Source of the DNA: an uncultured Lysobacteraceae bacterium
GTDB taxonomy: Bacteria; Pseudomonadota; Gammaproteobacteria; Xanthomonadales; Xanthomonadaceae
DNA: 10,745 nucleotides
Reading direction: 5' to 3'
Assembly (NCBI GenBank): GCA_946480825.1
Contig: CAMLLG010000100.1
Span: 1-10,745, forward strand
Shown in pieces: positions 1 to 5,285 of the stretch. The notes beneath the pieces are model-generated. The model saw only the letters and a list, made by a program, of their open reading frames with translations. It ran no database searches and was not told where the DNA came from. Numbering within the stretch: the stretch's first letter is position 1; every line of letters starts with the position of its first letter. A program made the translations under genes and the position numbers.

Positions 1-65
1 ACGAGGAGGCCGAGCCCGGCCGCGATCGGATAACCGAGGGCCGGGTTCTGGTCGAGAAATGCCAT
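1..65 (-). CDS. pilD: Prepilin peptidase/N-methyltransferase PilD, N-terminal fragment (cut by window edge)
   Basis: Only the first 21 codons and two bases are in the window, reading MAFLDQNPALGYPIAAGLGL and onward. The MAFLDQ start followed by the beginning of a hydrophobic segment matches the N-terminus I know from Xanthomonas-type PilD, the polytopic inner-membrane aspartic protease that removes the leader from type IV prepilins at the G^F bond and N-methylates the new N-terminal residue. The catalytic aspartates lie outside the window, so the call rests on this short match plus position: the gene starts 19 nt after the pilC stop, the usual pilB-pilC-pilD order, so it is probably co-transcribed with both. 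No strong Shine-Dalgarno is visible in the GC-rich gap, which fits translational coupling to pilC. Fairly sure. Confidence 0.8.
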   Translation of the reverse strand, partial: MAFLDQNPALGYPIAAGLGLL

Positions 66-84
66 CGATGCGCGGGCCCGGCGA

Positions 85-1347
85 TCAGCCGCCGACGGCC
101 GCGGCCAGCTTGAAGATCGGCAGGTACATGCCGACGACCATGCTGCCCACCAGCACGCCGATGATGACCATGATCATCGGTTCCAGCAGGCTGGTCAGCG
201 CGTCGACCGCATTGTTGACCTCCTGCTCGTAGAACTCCGCCACCTTGAACAGCATGCTGTCGAGCGCACCGGCTTCTTCGCCGATCGCGGACATCTGGAT
301 GACCATGTGCGGGAACAGGTTCACCTGCTTCATCGCCATGTTCACCGGATAACCGACCGACACGTCGTCGCGGATCCGCCACACCGCCTTTTCGTAGACC
401 GCGTTGCCGGTGGCGCCGGCGACGCTTTCCAGCGCTTCCACCAGCGGCACGCCGGCCTTGAAGGTGGTGGCGAGGGTGCGCGAGAAGCGTGCGATCGCCG
501 AGTTGTGCATGATCTGCCCGATCACCGGCACCTTCAGGATCACACGGTCGAGAAAATGCTGGAAGCCGGGCGAGCGCTTGTAGGCGAACACGAAGGACGC
601 GATGCTGCCGACCACCGCGAGCAGCATGATCCACCAGTACGACACGAGGAAGCGCGAGAAACTCACGATCAGCTGGGTGAAGGCCGGCAGTTCGGCGCCG
701 AAGTTCTTGAACACGTCCTCGAACTGCGGCACCACGTAGATCAGCATGATCGAGCTGACCAGAATCGCCACCACGATCACCATCGCCGGATAGAACAGCG
801 CCTTCTTGATCTTGCCCTTCAGGGTCTCGATGTTTTCCTTGTAGGTCGCGATGGTGTCGAGCACGGTTTCGAGCACGCCCGCCGACTCGCCGGCGCGCAC
901 GAGATTGCGATACAGCTCGTCGAAATAGATCGGATGCTTGCTCATCGCCTCGTAGATCGATGAGCCGCCTTCGATGTCGACGCGCACGGCCTCGACCAGA
1001 TTCTTCATGCGCAGGTTCTTCTGGCCGTTGCCGATGATCTCCAGCGCCTGCACGAGCGGCACGCCGGATTTCATCATCGTCGCGATCTGGCGGCTGAAGA
1101 TCGCGATGTCCTTCGCGGTGATCTTCTTGCCGGCCGCGCCGAACAGCGGCTTGGGCTTGGGTTTCACCACCGTGGGCGTGATGCCCTGGCGGCGCAGTTC
1201 CGCGCGCAGCAGGTTGGTGTTCTTGGCCTGCTGTTCGCCCTTCATCTTGATGCCGCGTTTGTCGGTGCCCTCCCAGACGTACATCGGCATCGTGTTGCCG
1301 GCGCGTTCGGTGGGGGCGTTCTTGACGGCGGTGCGGGAAGCGGCCAT
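85..1347 (-). CDS. pilC: Type IV pilus inner-membrane platform protein PilC
   Basis: PilC is the polytopic inner-membrane protein at the base of the pilus, which couples PilB ATPase motion to pilin insertion. The 420-residue product has two T2SSF (GspF-type) repeats, at about residues 82-205 and 285-408. The repeats share the pattern FSRqlAT..KsGVPLVqALE (residues 84-103 and 288-306) and a later gE.aG.L motif (153-159 and 357-362). Hydrophobic segments lie near 187-207, 236-256 and 388-410, giving the usual three-helix topology. The N-terminal KYVWEGT-like stretch (YVWEGTDKRGIK, 23-34) is typical of the family, and the length is normal. The start ATG lies 3 nt past the pilB TAA, with AAGGA seven bases upstream inside the pilB end, so translation is probably coupled to pilB. 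Nothing is odd in the gene. Very sure of the family. Confidence 0.97.
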   Translation of the reverse strand: MAASRTAVKNAPTERAGNTMPMYVWEGTDKRGIKMKGEQQAKNTNLLRAELRRQGITPTVVKPKPKPLFGAAGKKITAKDIAIFSRQIATMMKSGVPLVQALEIIGNGQKNLRMKNLVEAVRVDIEGGSSIYEAMSKHPIYFDELYRNLVRAGESAGVLETVLDTIATYKENIETLKGKIKKALFYPAMVIVVAILVSSIMLIYVVPQFEDVFKNFGAELPAFTQLIVSFSRFLVSYWWIMLLAVVGSIASFVFAYKRSPGFQHFLDRVILKVPVIGQIMHNSAIARFSRTLATTFKAGVPLVEALESVAGATGNAVYEKAVWRIRDDVSVGYPVNMAMKQVNLFPHMVIQMSAIGEEAGALDSMLFKVAEFYEQEVNNAVDALTSLLEPMIMVIIGVLVGSMVVGMYLPIFKLAAAVGG

Positions 1348-1350
1348 GGC

Positions 1351-3072
1351 TTAGTCCTTGGTGACGCGGTTGATTTCGGCGAGACTGGTGATGCCGTTCT
1401 TGGCTTTGAGCAGCGCGGATTGGCGCAGGTTCTTCACGCCGGAGGCCTGCGCGGCTTCGGCGATCTGCATCGAATTGCCGCCCTGCAGAATGATGGCCTG
1501 GATCTTGTCGGTCATCGGCATGACCTCGTAGATGCCGGTGCGGCCCTTGTAACCGCCGGTGCACTCGGGGCAACCGACCGCTTCGTACAGGGTGATGCCT
1601 TCGCGCACTTCGTCGGAGGTATAGCCTTCGGCGAGCAGCGCGTGTTCCGGCAGGTGCGATTCGGCCTTGCAACTGCCGCACAGCCGGCGCGCGAGGCGCT
1701 GGGCGATGACGAGACTCACCGACGAGGTGATGTTGAACGGCGCGATGCCCATGTTCATCAGGCGCGAGATGGTTTGCGGTGCATCGTTGGTGTGCAGGGT
1801 CGACAACACCATGTGGCCGGTCTGCGCCGCCTTGACCGCGATCTCGGCGGTTTCCAGGTCGCGGATTTCGCCGACCATGATCACGTCCGGATCCTGGCGC
1901 AGGAAGCTGCGCAGCGCGGCGGCGAAGGTCATGCCGCGCTTCTGGTTCTGCTGTACCTGGTTGATGCCGGGCAGGCGGATTTCCACCGGGTCTTCGACCG
2001 TGGAGATGTTGCGCTCTTCCTCGTTGAGGATGCCCAGCGCGGTGTACAGCGACACGGTTTTGCCGGAGCCGGTCGGGCCGGTTACCAGCACCATGCCGTA
2101 GGGTTTCTTGATCGCGTCGAGAAATAGTGTTTGCTGGTCCGGCTCGTAACCGAGCTTTTCGATGCCGAGCTTGGCAGCGCTGCCGTCGAGGATACGCAGC
2201 ACCACTTTTTCGCCGAACAGCGTGGGCAGGGTGCTGACGCGGAAATCGATCTGCCGGGTCTTCGACAGGTTGAGCTTGATGCGACCGTCCTGCGGAACGC
2301 GTTTCTCGGCGATGTCGAGCTGCGACATCACCTTCAGGCGCGCGGCGATGCGTTGGCTCAGTTTGACCGGCGCCTTCGCGACCTGCTTGAGGATGCCGTC
2401 GATGCGCAGACGCACGCGGTAGTCGGTTTCGTAAGGCTCGAAGTGGATGTCCGAGGCGCCGCGCTTGATCGCGTCCACCAGGACCTTGTTGACGAATTTC
2501 ACCACCGGCGTGTCGTCGGTCTTGGCGTCGATGCCGCCATCGCCGGCCTCGTCTTCACCGCTCGACACGTCCAGGCTGTCCAGCCCTTCGGCATCGTCCA
2601 TGCTGCCGAGCGAGTCGTTGGAGTCCAGCCAGATCTGCATCGTGCGCTGGATGGTCTCCTCGTCGACGAGGATCGGTTCCACCAGCAGATTGGTGTGGAA
2701 CTTGACCTCATCCAGCGCGGCGGTATTCGTGGGATCGGAGACGCCGACGAACAGGCGGCCGCCGCGTTTGAACAGCGGCAGCACATGGTGCTTCTGCAGC
2801 AGTTCGTCCTTCACCAGCCGGATCGCGCTCTGGGTCGCGTCCATGACCGTCGGATCGAACAGCGGCATGCCGAACTCGATCGAGTTGGCGGCGGCCAACT
2901 GCGAGGGGGTCACCAGCTTCTGTTCGCGCAGGTAATTCGCGATCGGCTTCTTTTCGCGGGTCGCGGCATCCAGCGCCTGGCGAGCGGCGGTTTCGTCCAG
3001 CGCGCCGTCCAGCACGAGTCGCCGGGCGATGCCGGTGATTCCGATCAGATTGGAAGTGTGAGCAACGTTCAA
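1351..3072 (-). CDS. pilB: Type IV pilus extension ATPase PilB (TTG start preferred)
   Basis: PilB is the cytoplasmic hexameric secretion ATPase that powers pilus extension. Numbered from the TTG start (573 aa), the sequence shows a T2SSE N-domain at about 8-140, an acidic linker (158-187), Walker A GPTGSGKT (332-339), an Asp box around VEDPVE (359-364), Walker B IMVGEIRD (398-405), a His box TGHMVLSTLHTND (418-430) and a tetracysteine zinc site (C465, C468, C501, C504). All key residues are present. The open frame runs much further upstream, but only into the intergenic region and pilA, so a start must be chosen. TTG at 3072 has GAGGGG eight bases upstream and gives MNVAHTSNLIGITGIARRL, which fits the N-terminus I recall for Xanthomonas PilB. 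The alternative is ATG at 3111 (586 aa) with GGGAG only three bases away. The gene heads a pilB-pilC-pilD operon, separated from the pilins by terminators. The N-domain could be an MshEN-type c-di-GMP module, but I could not verify its motif. Confidence 0.96.
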   Translation of the reverse strand: MNVAHTSNLIGITGIARRLVLDGALDETAARQALDAATREKKPIANYLREQKLVTPSQLAAANSIEFGMPLFDPTVMDATQSAIRLVKDELLQKHHVLPLFKRGGRLFVGVSDPTNTAALDEVKFHTNLLVEPILVDEETIQRTMQIWLDSNDSLGSMDDAEGLDSLDVSSGEDEAGDGGIDAKTDDTPVVKFVNKVLVDAIKRGASDIHFEPYETDYRVRLRIDGILKQVAKAPVKLSQRIAARLKVMSQLDIAEKRVPQDGRIKLNLSKTRQIDFRVSTLPTLFGEKVVLRILDGSAAKLGIEKLGYEPDQQTLFLDAIKKPYGMVLVTGPTGSGKTVSLYTALGILNEEERNISTVEDPVEIRLPGINQVQQNQKRGMTFAAALRSFLRQDPDVIMVGEIRDLETAEIAVKAAQTGHMVLSTLHTNDAPQTISRLMNMGIAPFNITSSVSLVIAQRLARRLCGSCKAESHLPEHALLAEGYTSDEVREGITLYEAVGCPECTGGYKGRTGIYEVMPMTDKIQAIILQGGNSMQIAEAAQASGVKNLRQSALLKAKNGITSLAEINRVTKD

Positions 3073-3130
3073 TTCGACAGCCCCTCGCCCCACAGACCCC
3101 AAGTGGATCATGCACTCCCGACGATAACAT

Positions 3131-3168
3131 CGAAACGGCATGAAGTTTCGGGCAATCGTACCGTTTCG
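3131..3168 (-). promoter_or_regulatory. Inverted repeat in the pilB leader, possible operator
   Basis: CGAAACGG (3131-3138) and CCGTTTCG (3161-3168) form a perfect 8-bp inverted repeat with a 22-bp spacer. A further GTTTCG lies between them (3145-3150), so three copies of the CGAAAC core occur within 40 bp. The element sits between the terminator that ends pilin transcription and the pilB start, where the pilB operon promoter should be. I found no convincing sigma-54 or sigma-70 promoter there; a TGTTAT hexamer and a TTGCCC hexamer are present but about 20 bp apart. The role as an operator is inference. Confidence 0.3.
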
Positions 3169-3269
3169 GCCCGATGGATCGCCCATACCATCGCCAGGGT
3201 GCGGCCGGCCGGGCGATGGCGCGAAGCGGTCGCGCTTGCCCGTGGACGATTCTGATCCGCGGGACGCGG

Positions 3270-3319
3270 AAAAAAAAGTGGCCCGACGGCCCTGCGGTAA
3301 TGCCGCGGGTGGTCGGGCC
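3270..3319 (-). terminator. Rho-independent terminator after pilA copy 1, with T8 tract
   Basis: Read on the minus strand, GGCCCGAC (3319-3312) pairs with GTCGGGCC (3287-3280). A nested CCGCGG/CCGC stem lies between them. The stem is followed by AC and eight consecutive T (3277-3270). This is a textbook intrinsic terminator. It insulates pilB from the pilin genes upstream and implies that pilB has its own promoter in the roughly 200 bp that follow. Confidence 0.88.
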
Positions 3320-3326
3320 TGAACGC

Positions 3327-3352
3327 GAAAGGGGCGCCTGAGCGCCCCTTTC
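3327..3352 (-). terminator. First hairpin after pilA copy 1
   Basis: A perfect 11-bp inverted repeat, GAAAGGGGCGC (3327-3337) and GCGCCCCTTTC (3342-3352), with a 4-nt loop lies 26 nt past the pilA stop codon. There is little of a U-tract behind it, but a second stronger terminator follows within 10 nt. Together they may stop transcription and also stabilise the 3' end of an abundant pilin mRNA. A matching hairpin lies behind pilA copy 3. Confidence 0.75.
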
Positions 3353-3372
3353 GTGAAGTGCGATTGCCGCAG

Positions 3373-3826
3373 GTCGATCAGCAGCCGTTCGGCTGATGGT
3401 TGACGTTGGCGATGCTGGTGGTGCAAGGCCACTGGCCCTGGGCGTTGCGGGTCAGGGTGACGGTCTGGCCGATGACGCTCGGGTTGCCGGTCAGGGTGCA
3501 CTGGATCGACTGGCCGGCGGCCGCGTTCCAGTTGCCGGCGACGGTGATGGCGCTGCAGCGCGGAGTGGTGGCGGCCAGGCCGACATCGGCGTTGGTGGCG
3601 GCGACGGCGCCGCGCTCACCGCTCTGGATGCCTTCTTCGAACGCGGTCACGCCGCCACGGATGTCGGCGAGGCCGGCGGTGGCCTGCGACTTGGCGACGT
3701 AGTTCTGGTAGGCCGGCAGGGCGATGGCGGCGAGGATGGCGATGATCGCGACGACGATCATCAGTTCGATCAGGGTGAAACCTTGCTGCTTCTTCATTTG
3801 GTATTCCCTCGGGAGTGGTGTGGCGG
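3373..3826 (-). repeat. Direct repeat copy A (454 bp) spanning pilA copy 1
   Basis: This block matches 4595-5048 in the same orientation at a fixed offset of 1222 bp. By eye alignment I count five substitutions in 454 bp, all in the part encoding the last ~35 codons. From about 3475 to 3826 the two are identical. Identity stops sharply at the GTGTGGCGG that lies about 30 nt before the start codon. Past the stop codon the similarity continues, with small differences, through the hairpin terminator. Confidence 0.95.
3378..3797 (-). CDS. pilA: Type IV major pilin PilA, copy 1
   Basis: Type IVa prepilin of 139 residues. The leader MKKQQG is cut by PilD before F7, leaving a 133-residue pilin that begins [20 protein letters not shown], the hydrophobic N-terminal helix. 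It has Phe at mature position 1 and the conserved Glu at 5. Four cysteines are present (C81, C100, C125, C139 of the precursor); C125-C139 would form the C-terminal disulphide loop. It differs from copy 3 by two residues only, Ile109 for Asn and Asn118 for Asp, both near the C-terminus. GAGGG lies eight bases before the ATG. The gene has its own -24/-12 promoter and a double terminator, so it is probably a separate PilR/sigma-54 transcription unit. It is likely a major structural subunit, although which copy forms the pilus cannot be told from sequence. Confidence 0.95.
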   Translation of the reverse strand: MKKQQGFTLIELMIVVAIIAILAAIALPAYQNYVAKSQATAGLADIRGGVTAFEEGIQSGERGAVAATNADVGLAATTPRCSAITVAGNWNAAAGQSIQCTLTGNPSVIGQTVTLTRNAQGQWPCTTSIANVNHQPNGC

Positions 3827-3900
3827 AACGGAACATCGATATGGACCGTACCGCCGGGCGATGGCTTGCCGGATCGGCGGAGCGGGACGGAGCGATCGGT

Positions 3901-3939
3901 TCGAAAACTGCTCTTGCAGGAGCCATGCCAAGTTTTCGA
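3901..3939 (-). promoter_or_regulatory. Perfect 9-bp inverted repeat bracketing the pilA copy 1 promoter
   Basis: TCGAAAACT (3901-3909) and AGTTTTCGA (3931-3939) are exact reverse complements separated by 21 bp. On the minus strand the first arm abuts the -24 element and the second covers the expected transcription start, so the repeat frames the sigma-54 promoter. This is operator-like geometry, for a dimeric repressor or looping protein. No equivalent is present at the promoter of copy 3. The function is inferred. Confidence 0.5.
3915..3930 (-). promoter_or_regulatory. Sigma-54 (-24/-12) promoter of pilA copy 1
   Basis: The minus strand reads TGGCATGGCTCCTGCA, compared with the consensus TGGCACGNNNNTTGCW. 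Ten of twelve informative positions match, including the invariant GG and GC at the correct spacing. The predicted start is near 3904, giving a leader of about 107 nt before the ATG at 3797. Regulation of pilA by PilR and sigma-54 is established in Pseudomonas and Xanthomonas, and pilR lies about 2.3 kb away here. Confidence 0.75.
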
Positions 3940-4003
3940 CTTTCCGGCCGATGCCCCCGGGGAGGGGCGTGAATTGGGACTGCCGACATCTTTCGTGCCT
4001 GCG

Positions 4004-4023
4004 GCGGCCCGATCAGGGGCCGC
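4004..4023 (-). terminator. GC hairpin overlapping the pilA copy 2 stop codon
   Basis: GCGGCCC (4004-4010) and GGGCCGC (4017-4023) form a perfect 7-bp stem with a 6-nt loop that contains part of the stop codon. No T-run follows on the minus strand, so termination here would be inefficient; it may serve as a weak terminator or a 3'-end stabiliser. It also lies roughly 100-120 bp upstream of the predicted copy 1 transcription start. Confidence 0.3.
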
Positions 4024-4456
4024 AGCCGTTGGGGCGATGGTTGGCGTTGGTGATGCTGGTGGTGCAGGGCCATTGCCCTTGCGCCGTGCGCGTCAGCGTC
4101 ACGGTCTGACCGAAGATGTCGGGGCTGCCGGCCAGTGTGCAGCGGATGATCTGGCCCGAGGCGTCGCTCCAGTTGCCGCTGGCGGTGATGGTGCTGCAGC
4201 GGTCCGTGGTCGGAGCCAGGCCGATGTCTGCCGGACCCGCCGGCGCGCCGACCGCATTGCCCTCGACATTCTGGATGCGCTCTTCGAAGACCACGACGCC
4301 GCCACGGATGTCGGTCAGTCCCGCGGTGGCCTGGGATTTGGCGACGTAATTGAAGTAGGCAGGGAGAGCGATGGTCGCGAGGATCGCGATGATCGCGACC
4401 ACGATCATCAACTCGATGAGCGTGAAACCGTTGCTGCGTCGATGCGGGAAACTCAT
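4013..4456 (-). CDS. pilA: Divergent type IV pilin, PilA copy 2
   Basis: Type IVa prepilin of 147 residues. The leader [10 protein letters not shown] is longer and more basic than in the flanking copies, and cleavage before F11 leaves 137 residues starting [20 protein letters not shown], with Glu5 conserved. The body is clearly homologous to copies 1 and 3: it shares [18 protein letters not shown]87, C106, C131, C145 and [10 protein letters not shown]. It differs most in the middle ([17 protein letters not shown], about 63-79, including two extra residues) and ends in GCGP. The start ATG at 4456 has AAGGAG seven bases upstream. I find no good sigma-54 promoter between it and copy 3, so it may be read through from copy 3 past a hairpin or use another promoter. 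It could be an alternative major pilin or a minor subunit; its place between two near-identical copies suggests an older duplication. Confidence 0.92.
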   Translation of the reverse strand: MSFPHRRSNGFTLIELMIVVAIIAILATIALPAYFNYVAKSQATAGLTDIRGGVVVFEERIQNVEGNAVGAPAGPADIGLAPTTDRCSTITASGNWSDASGQIIRCTLAGSPDIFGQTVTLTRTAQGQWPCTTSITNANHRPNGCGP

Positions 4457-4548
4457 GTCGCGTCTCCTTGCGGTGCGGATGCGGTTCTGGCGGAGGTCGA
4501 GCGGAAACTGTGATGGCCGATGCGTCACATGTCCCGGGCCGGAAACGA

Positions 4549-4574
4549 GAAAGGGGCGCCGAAGCACCCCTTTC
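4549..4574 (-). terminator. Hairpin terminator after pilA copy 3 with UUCG loop
   Basis: On the minus strand GAAAGGGGTGC (4574-4564) pairs with GCGCCCCTTTC (4559-4549), with one G-U pair, across a TTCG loop, a very stable tetraloop in RNA. It lies about 26 nt beyond the pilA stop, exactly where the copy 1 hairpin lies, and differs from it by few bases. TTTCTCGTTTCC follows, a poor U-tract, so read-through into pilA copy 2 is possible. Confidence 0.7.
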
Positions 4575-4594
4575 CCGAAGTCGCGATCGCAGTT

Positions 4595-5048
4595 GTCGAT
4601 CAGCAGCCGTTCGGCTGGTGGTTGACGTTGGCGATGCTGGTGGTGCAGGGCCACTGGCCCTGGGCGTCACGGGTCAGGGTGACGGTCTGGCCGTTGACGC
4701 TCGGGTTGCCGGTCAGGGTGCACTGGATCGACTGGCCGGCGGCCGCGTTCCAGTTGCCGGCGACGGTGATGGCGCTGCAGCGCGGAGTGGTGGCGGCCAG
4801 GCCGACATCGGCGTTGGTGGCGGCGACGGCGCCGCGCTCACCGCTCTGGATGCCTTCTTCGAACGCGGTCACGCCGCCACGGATGTCGGCGAGGCCGGCG
4901 GTGGCCTGCGACTTGGCGACGTAGTTCTGGTAGGCCGGCAGGGCGATGGCGGCGAGGATGGCGATGATCGCGACGACGATCATCAGTTCGATCAGGGTGA
5001 AACCTTGCTGCTTCTTCATTTGGTATTCCCTCGGGAGTGGTGTGGCGG
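4595..5048 (-). repeat. Direct repeat copy B (454 bp) spanning pilA copy 3
   Basis: Partner of 3373-3826, same orientation, offset 1222 bp, with about five substitutions concentrated at the 3' end of the gene. The pair encloses pilA copy 2. The sequence upstream of 5048 has no visible similarity to that upstream of 3826, apart from the sigma-54 promoter motif. Confidence 0.95.
4600..5019 (-). CDS. pilA: Type IV major pilin PilA, copy 3
   Basis: 139-residue type IVa prepilin with leader MKKQQG, cleavage before F7, mature helix [20 protein letters not shown] with Glu5, and cysteines C81, C100, C125 and C139. It matches copy 1 except for Asn109 and Asp118. The open frame extends upstream to 5217, but ATG 5019 is the start: it gives the short basic prepilin leader and has GAGGG eight bases upstream. 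The gene has its own -24/-12 promoter about 110 bp upstream and a hairpin behind it. It is the pilin nearest to tfpZ, pilR and pilS, and has a possible activator site at about -103 to -119 (5221-5237), so it may be the ancestral, PilR-controlled copy. That ranking is inference. Confidence 0.95.
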   Translation of the reverse strand: MKKQQGFTLIELMIVVAIIAILAAIALPAYQNYVAKSQATAGLADIRGGVTAFEEGIQSGERGAVAATNADVGLAATTPRCSAITVAGNWNAAAGQSIQCTLTGNPSVNGQTVTLTRDAQGQWPCTTSIANVNHQPNGC

Positions 5049-5128
5049 TTTCCTTCACGTGCCCCGTAGCCAGAGTTGGTCCGGTTCCGTGGGCGCCCGT
5101 GCAACTGAGCACGTGCGAGACAAGGATA

Positions 5129-5144
5129 CGCACATCCCATGCCA
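5129..5144 (-). promoter_or_regulatory. Sigma-54 (-24/-12) promoter of pilA copy 3
   Basis: The minus strand reads TGGCATGGGATGTGCG. Nine of twelve informative positions fit TGGCACGNNNNTTGCW, with GG and GC correctly spaced. It shares TGGCATGG with the copy 1 promoter although the surrounding sequences are unrelated. The expected start near 5118 gives a leader of about 99 nt, close to that of copy 1. Confidence 0.6.
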
Positions 5145-5220
5145 TCTTTCGCCATCGGACGCGCGTCGCGGAAGCTTGAACGTGGATGAGGCACGCATCA
5201 CGTATCGGAATAGTCATAAA

Positions 5221-5237
5221 GTGACATTTTGCGTCAC
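5221..5237 (-). promoter_or_regulatory. Palindrome upstream of pilA copy 3, candidate PilR enhancer site
   Basis: GTGAC (5221-5225) and GTCAC (5233-5237) form an inverted repeat with a 7-bp AT-richer centre. It lies roughly 103-119 bp upstream of the predicted start, the distance typical of enhancer sites for sigma-54 activators, and on the minus strand it contains TGTC, a motif reported in PilR sites of Pseudomonas. The 266 bp between tfpZ and pilA copy 3 hold this site, the promoter and a short CACTG/CAGTG hairpin (5255-5268), and I see no gene there. Confidence 0.35.
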
Positions 5238-5285
5238 CTGTCGAAGGGGGTGCCCACTGCCGTCAGTGTTGAACCTGCGTCGGGC

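Noticed and set aside
3139..3170. sigma-54-like GGTACGATTGC before pilB
   Set aside because: The GG to GC spacing is three bases too short for a -24/-12 promoter.
2131..3255. Long plus-strand open frames opposite pilB, pilC, pilR and pilS
   Set aside because: They are products of high GC content on the strand opposite well-supported genes and show no recognisable domain.
3073..3501. Upstream extension of the pilB frame (up to 716 aa)
   Set aside because: The extra residues cover the terminators and the antisense-frame end of pilA copy 1, are Arg/Pro-rich, and match nothing in PilB.
4521..4536. Possible sigma-54 promoter for pilA copy 2 (minus strand CGGGACATGTGACGCA)
   Set aside because: GG and GC have the right spacing, but only about 7 of 12 informative positions match, too weak to list.
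4457..4654. Upstream extension of the pilA copy 2 frame
   Set aside because: It overlaps the end of pilA copy 3 in another frame and lacks pilin features; ATG 4456 has a good AAGGAG.
5056..5115. Two CACGTG palindromes (5056-5061, 5110-5115) upstream of pilA copy 3
   Set aside because: A 6-bp palindrome is expected by chance in GC-rich DNA, and I know of no matching regulator here.
5020..5217. Upstream extension of the pilA copy 3 frame
   Set aside because: It would bury the prepilin leader and cross the sigma-54 promoter; MKKQQG^F at 5019 with GAGGG is the proper start.
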